This document shows, piece after piece, positions 6,710-10,663 of a stretch of DNA of 10,663 nt. The stretch spans positions 1 through 10,663 of the forward strand of contig CANDHX010000032.1 of assembly GCA_947384645.1 (NCBI GenBank), given 5' to 3'. Positions within the stretch are counted from its first letter, which is position 1; each line of letters opens with the position of its first letter. Below the pieces are notes generated by a model. It was not told where the DNA came from and searched no databases. It saw only the letters and a list, made by a program, of their open reading frames with translations. The DNA comes from an uncultured Mycoplasmatota bacterium (GTDB lineage Bacteria > Bacillota_I > Bacilli_A > RF39 > UBA660). Position numbers and translations under genes: made by a program.

Positions 6710-7871
6710 ACTTTTCATTTTCTTTTTTTACTTTATAAATAGCTATTTTATAGACGTCTTTAGCCACTTTTATGACTTCCTCTTCGCTATAACGTTCGGC
6801 AACGCTTTCTAGGTATTTTTTGTCATATTTTTCGTAATTAGTGATGACTTCTTTGATAGCTCTTGCCATATCTTCTGGATCATTTACTTTGCATATCGCA
6901 CCACATTTTTTGTCTACAAATTCGACTGGTCCATAGCAATCTGTAGTGATCACTGGTATTCCAGAAGCTAAGGCTTCGATGCCGGGAATTGCAAAGGTTT
7001 CGATTTCACTACCTATCAAAAGAGCATGTGATTCCATGAGATACGGTGGAATTTCGTCTTTTTCTTTACGTCCTAAAAAGGTTACGTTTTTTTCGACACC
7101 TTCATCGACCATGGCTTTTTTAAAGATGTTTTCATAAAAGCCGTCTCCTATGATATTTAGATGTATGCGGATGTGTTCTTTTAATAAAATTTTAATGGCT
7201 TTAAAAGCTATATCTAGTCTTTTACCTTCTCGTAAAGCACATACCATGATGAGGTTAAAAGTTTTGTTAACTTTTCTAGCTTTGTAAGTTTTAAAGATAT
7301 CTGTATTTACCTGATTTGGAATGACATAGCATTCTCCTGTGTATTTCATGACTATATCTCTCATGTAATTACTGACTGTCGAGAATGTAGAATTCTTAAG
7401 AGTATATTCAGAATATTTTTTAAATGGTTCTTCTTTAAAATATTTTTCAAAATTGCTGCCATGTTCGGTAACTACGACGGGGATATTATATTTCTTTCCC
7501 AATACACTAGCGGCATAGCCAGCTGGGACTGTAACTTCTGCGTGTATTAAATCGGGTTTAGGATTGTATTTAAGATAATCTTTGAATGCTTTTTCTAAAA
7601 CTTTTGTATATGCTTTCATCTGTAAATCGAAGTTAATCGGTCTCAAATTTAGCATTCTATATTTGTATACTTTAAAATTGTCGGCTTCTTCTATGTATTT
7701 TTTCTTTAGAAATAGGTATTTAAACGGTTTTGAAAGCCTTTCTCTTTCGATGAAGAGCATATCTGCTTTAATGCCATTTTTATTTAAGGCACTTGTGTAT
7801 TCTTTATGATAAAGTCCCATCAATTTATCTTCGCCGCTTGGATACCAAGTAGGAATAACTAATACTTGCAT
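6708..7871 (-). CDS. Family 4 (GT-B fold) glycosyltransferase
   Basis: A 387-residue cytosolic or membrane-associated glycosyltransferase. The N-terminal half has a GT4 acceptor-domain pattern: MQVLVIPTWYPS, DLIHAEVTVPAGYAA (residues 107-121), VVVTEHGSN (132-140) and IPNQVNTDIF (184-193). The C-terminal half is the nucleotide-sugar domain: REGKRLD (214-220, Lys of the phosphate-binding site), IIGDG (240-244) and the E-x7-E motif ETFAIPGIE (291-299), followed by ASGIPVITTDCYGPVEFV. It should transfer a sugar from a nucleotide donor with retention, most likely in cell-surface polysaccharide or glycolipid synthesis; donor and acceptor cannot be told. AAAGGAG (7880-7886) lies 8 nt before the ATG. 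The gene has its own promoter and terminator. No membrane segment is seen. Confidence 0.93.
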   Translation of the reverse strand: MQVLVIPTWYPSGEDKLMGLYHKEYTSALNKNGIKADMLFIERERLSKPFKYLFLKKKYIEEADNFKVYKYRMLNLRPINFDLQMKAYTKVLEKAFKDYLKYNPKPDLIHAEVTVPAGYAASVLGKKYNIPVVVTEHGSNFEKYFKEEPFKKYSEYTLKNSTFSTVSNYMRDIVMKYTGECYVIPNQVNTDIFKTYKARKVNKTFNLIMVCALREGKRLDIAFKAIKILLKEHIRIHLNIIGDGFYENIFKKAMVDEGVEKNVTFLGRKEKDEIPPYLMESHALLIGSEIETFAIPGIEALASGIPVITTDCYGPVEFVDKKCGAICKVNDPEDMARAIKEVITNYEKYDKKYLESVAERYSEEEVIKVAKDVYKIAIYKVKKENEK

Positions 7872-7928
7872 GATTTTCTCTCCTTTCTATCGTTTTTAAA
7901 AATCTAAGTTTTCGTTTTCACACTTTAA

Positions 7929-7957
7929 ATTATAACAGAATAACGGATTTTTTTAAA
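7929..7957 (-). promoter_or_regulatory. Extended -10 promoter of the glycosyltransferase gene
   Basis: On the minus strand TGTTATAAT (7937-7929) is a perfect extended -10, with TTTAAA (7957-7952, four of six to consensus) at 17 bp. The expected start near 7922 gives a leader of about 50 nt. Confidence 0.75.
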
Positions 7958-8002
7958 TGAAAAAAGGGAAAGAGTTCTACTTTTTTAGGGTTATTTGATA
8001 GT

Positions 8003-8024
8003 ATGTTTACATATTGTTAAACAT
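8003..8024. repeat. Operator-like inverted repeat upstream of the glycosyltransferase promoter
   Basis: ATGTTTA (8003-8009) and TAAACAT (8018-8024) are perfect 7-bp inverted arms with an 8-nt spacer. It lies about 45 bp upstream of the -35 box and is not followed by a U-tract. The form suits a dimeric regulator site, but AT-rich dyads occur by chance in such DNA. Confidence 0.4.
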
Positions 8025-8111
8025 TCGATTTCGCATAAATAGAAGCTAAACCTGTAGTTATTAGTTCGATTATAATAAAGTGAGAATAAATTTAAAGAAA
8101 TTTTAGAATAC

Positions 8112-8144
8112 AAAAAAATTAGGAGCGAAAAATGTGTCCTAATT
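8112..8144 (-). terminator. Intrinsic terminator of htpG
   Basis: The minus-strand stem AATTAGGA (8144-8137) and TCCTAATT (8124-8117), with a 12-nt loop, is followed by TTTTT (8116-8112). The hairpin begins directly after the TAG stop at 8147-8145. Confidence 0.88.
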
Positions 8145-10028
8145 CTATTTTGACAATAAGTCACAGATAAGATTGCTTATTTCAGTAGGGTTTTCAACAG
8201 GTAACCCTTCTATCATTCTAGCTTCTGAATATAGCACTTTTGTGTATTTGGTTAATGCGTCTTTATCTTCTTTGTAAAGTTTTTTGAGTTTATCTGCAAT
8301 AGGATGATTTTTATTGATTTCGAGCACTGTTTCGGCATGGACATGGTCGTCTGTCGGCATGGCATTGATAACTTTTTCCATTTCTACAGAAATCGCACCC
8401 TTACTCGTCAAGCAAACTGGATGATTTTTAAGTCTATTTGTAAATTTTACATCTTTTACATTAGAACCTATCGATTCCTTCATAAAATCGAGCAATTCCT
8501 TGTTTTTGGTGTTTTCTTCTTCGATAGTCTTTTTCTCTTCTTCACTTTCTAAGTTGACATCTTCTTTGGAGATGTTTACAAATGTTTTACCGTCGTATTC
8601 TCTTAACACTTGAAGAGCAAATTCATCGATGTAATCTTTAAGATATAGGATATCTATTTCTTTTTCTTTGAAATTTTCTACCTGTGGAAGCATGTCTATT
8701 TTGTCATACGTCTCACCAGAAGCATAGTATATCTTGTCTTGTCCTTCTTTTAAGGTGTCGACGTATTCTTTTAGGCTTATCATCTTTTTATTTTTCGATG
8801 AATAGAAGATTAGTAAATCTTTTAGGTCTTCTTTATGCATTCCATAGTCTTCGTAAACTCCTGCTTTGAGTTGAAGACCGAAGTTTTCAAAGAATTTTTC
8901 GTATTCTTCTCTATCATCTTTCATCATGGTTTCTAATTCTTTTTTGATTTTGCTTTCTATAGATTTAGCAATTTGAGTTACTTCTTTATCTTCTTGCAAG
9001 ATTTCTCTTGATATATTGAGTGAAACGTCTGGACTATCGACTAATCCTTTGACAAAACTGAAGTAATCCGGCAACAGTTTTGGACATTTTTCCATGACCA
9101 TTACGCCATTAGAATATAGAGATAATCCTTTTTCGTAGTCTTTTCCGTAAAAATCATATGGAGTATGACTAGGTATAAAAAGTAAGGAGATATAAGTACA
9201 TTTTCCTTCGACACTGTTTCTAAATACCCTTTGTGGTTTTTGGTAATCGTAATAAGTATCTGTATAAAAAGATTCGTATTCTTCTTCTGTTACTTCGTTT
9301 GAACTCTTTTTCCAAATAGGAGTCATACTGTTTAAAACTTCGTCTTTTTCCACATCTTCGTATTCGTCTTTGGTTCCTTCTTTTAATTCTTGAGAAGTTT
9401 TTTTCATAATGATTGGATATGTGATGTAGTTAGAATATTTTTTAACTATGTTTTCGATTTCATAAGTGTCTAAGTATTTGCTGTATTCGTAGTCTTCATC
9501 ATCGTCTTTTAAGTATATAGTTATATCAGTGCCAACTGTGTCCTTTTTGGATTTCTTTATAGTATAACCGTCTAGCCCATCCGATTCCCAAGTGTAGGCA
9601 TCAGTTGAACCGAATTTTTTAGAAGTCACTTCTATTTTAGAAGCAACCATGAAGGCCGAATAAAAACCTACCCCGAATTGGCCTATGACATCTATTTCAT
9701 CACGGTTTTCTTTTTCTTTTTTAAATAGTAGCGAACCGCTTTCACAAATAGTACCTAAATTGTGATCTAGTTCTTCTTCGCTCATTCCTATACCGTTGTC
9801 GCTTATTGTTAGTGTCTTTTTGTCTTTATCGACTGTTATTCTTATGTTGAAATCGTCCCTATTTAAGTCTATTTCGCTTTTTGTAAGAGATTCATAGTAT
9901 AGTTTATCTATGGCATCAGATGCATTTGAGATTATTTCTCTTAAGAAGATGTCTTTGTTTGTATAAATCGAATTAATCATCAAATCTAGTAGTCTTTTTG
10001 ACTCAGCTTTAAATTCTTGTTTTTTCAT
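8145..10028 (-). CDS. htpG: Molecular chaperone HtpG (Hsp90)
   Basis: A 627-residue cytosolic ATP-dependent chaperone dimer of the Hsp90 family, of normal length for bacterial HtpG. The N-terminal ATPase (GHKL) domain has LREIISNASDAIDKL with catalytic-position E31 and Mg/nucleotide residue N35, SDNGIGM (residues 76-82) and the lid motif GQFGVGFYSAFMVA (116-129). The middle domain has YSNYITYPI (198-206), the SNGVMVMEKCPKLLPDYF stretch and SLNISREILQ (336-345) with R341, the conserved Arg that contacts ATP. The C-terminal dimerisation region includes NRLKNHPVCLTSKGAIS. AAGAGG (10035-10040) lies 6 nt before the ATG. It is monocistronic, with a CIRCE-containing promoter upstream and its own terminator, so heat or stress induction through HrcA is expected. 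Confidence 0.98.
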   Translation of the reverse strand: MKKQEFKAESKRLLDLMINSIYTNKDIFLREIISNASDAIDKLYYESLTKSEIDLNRDDFNIRITVDKDKKTLTISDNGIGMSEEELDHNLGTICESGSLLFKKEKENRDEIDVIGQFGVGFYSAFMVASKIEVTSKKFGSTDAYTWESDGLDGYTIKKSKKDTVGTDITIYLKDDDEDYEYSKYLDTYEIENIVKKYSNYITYPIIMKKTSQELKEGTKDEYEDVEKDEVLNSMTPIWKKSSNEVTEEEYESFYTDTYYDYQKPQRVFRNSVEGKCTYISLLFIPSHTPYDFYGKDYEKGLSLYSNGVMVMEKCPKLLPDYFSFVKGLVDSPDVSLNISREILQEDKEVTQIAKSIESKIKKELETMMKDDREEYEKFFENFGLQLKAGVYEDYGMHKEDLKDLLIFYSSKNKKMISLKEYVDTLKEGQDKIYYASGETYDKIDMLPQVENFKEKEIDILYLKDYIDEFALQVLREYDGKTFVNISKEDVNLESEEEKKTIEEENTKNKELLDFMKESIGSNVKDVKFTNRLKNHPVCLTSKGAISVEMEKVINAMPTDDHVHAETVLEINKNHPIADKLKKLYKEDKDALTKYTKVLYSEARMIEGLPVENPTEISNLICDLLSK

Positions 10029-10055
10029 TTCATTCCTCTTTCTTTGTACTTTTTA

Positions 10056-10084
10056 TATATACCACCTATTTTAGCACTTGTCAA
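10056..10084 (-). promoter_or_regulatory. SigA-type promoter of htpG
   Basis: On the minus strand TTGACA (10084-10079), a 17-bp spacer and TATATA (10061-10056) form a near-perfect vegetative promoter. Transcription should start near 10049, with a leader of about 20 nt. Confidence 0.88.
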
Positions 10085-10097
10085 GATAGAGTGCTTA
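10071..10097. promoter_or_regulatory. CIRCE element (HrcA operator) of htpG
   Basis: TTAGCACTT (10071-10079), a 9-nt spacer and GAGTGCTTA (10089-10097) match the CIRCE consensus TTAGCACTC-N9-GAGTGCTAA with one mismatch per arm. It covers the -35 box and part of the promoter spacer, so bound HrcA would block polymerase. The repressor gene itself is not in this window. Confidence 0.88.
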
Positions 10098-10118
10098 ATA
10101 TTTTACTTTCAAAAAGAA

Positions 10119-10140
10119 AAAACATCTTTGGAAATGTTTT
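10119..10140 (-). terminator. Possible weak terminator hairpin upstream of the htpG promoter
   Basis: The 7-bp stem AAAACAT (10119-10125) and ATGTTTT (10134-10140) has an 8-nt loop. On the minus strand it is followed by a T-rich run. It could stop transcription coming from the surface-protein gene before it enters htpG. Confidence 0.4.
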
Positions 10141-10179
10141 AAATGGTTTTAAAATGTATTTTTTTAACTTCTAAAAATT

Positions 10180-10203
10180 AAAAATTCTAAAAAGAATTTT
10201 TTT
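10180..10203. terminator. AT-rich hairpin, possible bidirectional terminator
   Basis: AAAAATTCT (10180-10188) and AGAATTTTT (10193-10201) are perfect 9-bp arms around an AAAA loop, with T-runs on both strands. The stem has only two G/C pairs, so it is weak. It lies about 190 nt past the end of the surface-protein gene and just behind the plus-strand promoter. Confidence 0.4.
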
Positions 10204-10229
10204 CCAAATTTTTCTTTTAAATAGGCGAT

Positions 10230-10258
10230 TTGACATACTTTTTCAGTTGTGTTTTAAT
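10230..10258 (+). promoter_or_regulatory. Strong plus-strand promoter pointing into the surface-protein gene
   Basis: TTGACA (10230-10235), a 17-bp spacer and TTTAAT (10253-10258) match the SigA consensus at 11 of 12 positions. The transcript would start near 10265 and run antisense into the minus-strand gene ending at 10387. A GAGG ribosome site (10347-10350), 7 nt before ATG 10358-10360, lies about 85 nt downstream. Confidence 0.6.
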
Positions 10259-10386
10259 AAGGCTCGAAACACACAAGTCAAGTCTTGTTCTCCCATTAAT
10301 TTTAATAAACTATTTCAGGGTGTGGTTTTGGAAAAATAGTTAATATGAGGAATTTTAATGAGTAATAATTACAAATTATACCTTAT

Positions 10387-10663
10387 TCATGGTTCTGCAT
10401 TTTCTGCTCTAAATGGATTTTCCATAGTACCTGTACCTATTAAGGTTTTGAAGTACTCTGGAGTTAAATTTATTACGGGTGCTATTGCACCGTTGGGGTC
10501 ATAGATATCTGCTGCATATAGTCTGCCATTTGTGTGAATATTAAACACGTAAGCGGAGCTGCTACAAGTACTAGGAGAAATTGACCAACTCCATGCATTT
10601 GGATTGTATAAATAATATGTCGAGTTCACAGTATTATATTTTCCACTTCCTGCTGCTACTATC
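10387..10663 (-). CDS. C-terminal end of a large, probably surface-exposed protein (partial, cut by window edge)
   Basis: The frame is open from the right edge to TGA 10389-10387, giving at least 92 residues of a longer protein. A GTG at 10629 is an internal Val codon, with in-frame residues IVAAGSGKYNT before it, so the gene begins outside the window. The tail is rich in Tyr, Ser, Asn and Trp. It has the order WSWSISPS...AYVFNIHTNGRL...PNGAIAPVINLTPEYF...GTGTMENPF. This resembles the C-terminal modules of secreted or pilin-like proteins of gut Bacillota (W-x-x-SP, YVF...G.L, G-x-x-PVINL, G-x-GT-x-x-NP) and perhaps the C-type-lectin-like DUF6273 fold. That match is from memory of the pattern. 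No anchor motif (LPXTG) or transmembrane tail follows. Function is unknown; adhesion or surface display is plausible. Confidence 0.75.
   Translation of the reverse strand, partial: IVAAGSGKYNTVNSTYYLYNPNAWSWSISPSTCSSSAYVFNIHTNGRLYAADIYDPNGAIAPVINLTPEYFKTLIGTGTMENPFRAENAEP

Larger units (their letters stand above)
10029..10386. other. Gene-free stretch between htpG and the surface-protein gene
   Basis: This 358-nt stretch holds, from left to right, the htpG ribosome site, promoter and CIRCE; two AT-rich hairpins (10119-10140 and 10180-10201); a strong plus-strand promoter (10230-10258); and a plus-strand ribosome site with ATG at 10347-10360. I see no recognisable RNA gene or riboswitch in it. 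Confidence 0.6.

Noticed and set aside
7995..8023. Plus-strand promoter TTGATA-N17-TAAACA
   Set aside because: The -10 is poor (3 of 6) and no gene lies downstream on that strand.
8304..8869. Open frames on the plus strand inside htpG
   Set aside because: They are antisense to strongly conserved HtpG coding sequence, with no ribosome site or recognisable protein content.
1..10663. CRISPR array, tRNA, rRNA, integrase or transposase
   Set aside because: I found no regularly spaced repeats, tRNA or rRNA signatures, or recombinase motifs when reading both strands.

Overview
The window is AT-rich (roughly one third G+C by eye), with dense short intergenic gaps, SigA-type promoters close to consensus, purine-rich ribosome binding sites and intrinsic terminators. 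This points to a low-GC Bacillota. TGA is used as a normal stop (for example at 558-560, 6125-6127 and 10387-10389), so the code is the standard bacterial one and not the Mycoplasma one. The style of several proteins (surface protein tail, degenerate GGDEF receptor, polytopic glycosyltransferase-like protein) reminds me of uncultured gut Bacilli of the RF39 kind. That placement is inference from memory, not from any search.

Layout from left to right. Positions 1-92 hold the 5' end of an ASCH-domain gene on the minus strand, interrupted by an in-frame TAA at codon 19. Just upstream of it (108-332) is a small unrecognised frame whose start lies in a perfect 16-bp inverted repeat. A large polytopic membrane protein (558-1898, minus) is divergent from an HD-domain dGTP triphosphohydrolase-like gene (1969-3096, plus), with overlapping promoter elements in the 70-bp gap. 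A bidirectional terminator at about 3097-3125 separates that gene from a convergent three-gene operon. The operon (minus, 6598 down to 3234) has a perfect TTGACA-N17-TATAAT promoter and encodes a one-span membrane-anchored protein, a receptor with two periplasmic-type solute-binding domains and a degenerate GGDEF domain, and a YihY/BrkB-type six-span membrane protein whose start overlaps the receptor gene by 14 nt.

Further right, a GT4-type glycosyltransferase (6708-7871, minus) and htpG (8145-10028, minus) each have their own promoter and terminator. The htpG promoter carries a CIRCE operator overlapping its -35 box, so HrcA control of Hsp90 is predicted. The last 277 nt are the 3' end of a large, probably surface-exposed protein with a repeated-module tail, cut by the window edge. 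Its downstream flank carries a strong plus-strand promoter and a ribosome binding site with start codon that fire into it in antisense.

Most of the window is ordinary chromosomal material: envelope and sugar-transfer functions, nucleotide housekeeping, a chaperone and a signal receptor. I see no integrase, transposase, CRISPR array or defence cluster. The most unusual points are the nonsense-interrupted ASCH gene, the perfect inverted repeat around 318-366, the degenerate GGDEF receptor operon, the CIRCE element on htpG and the antisense promoter at 10230.
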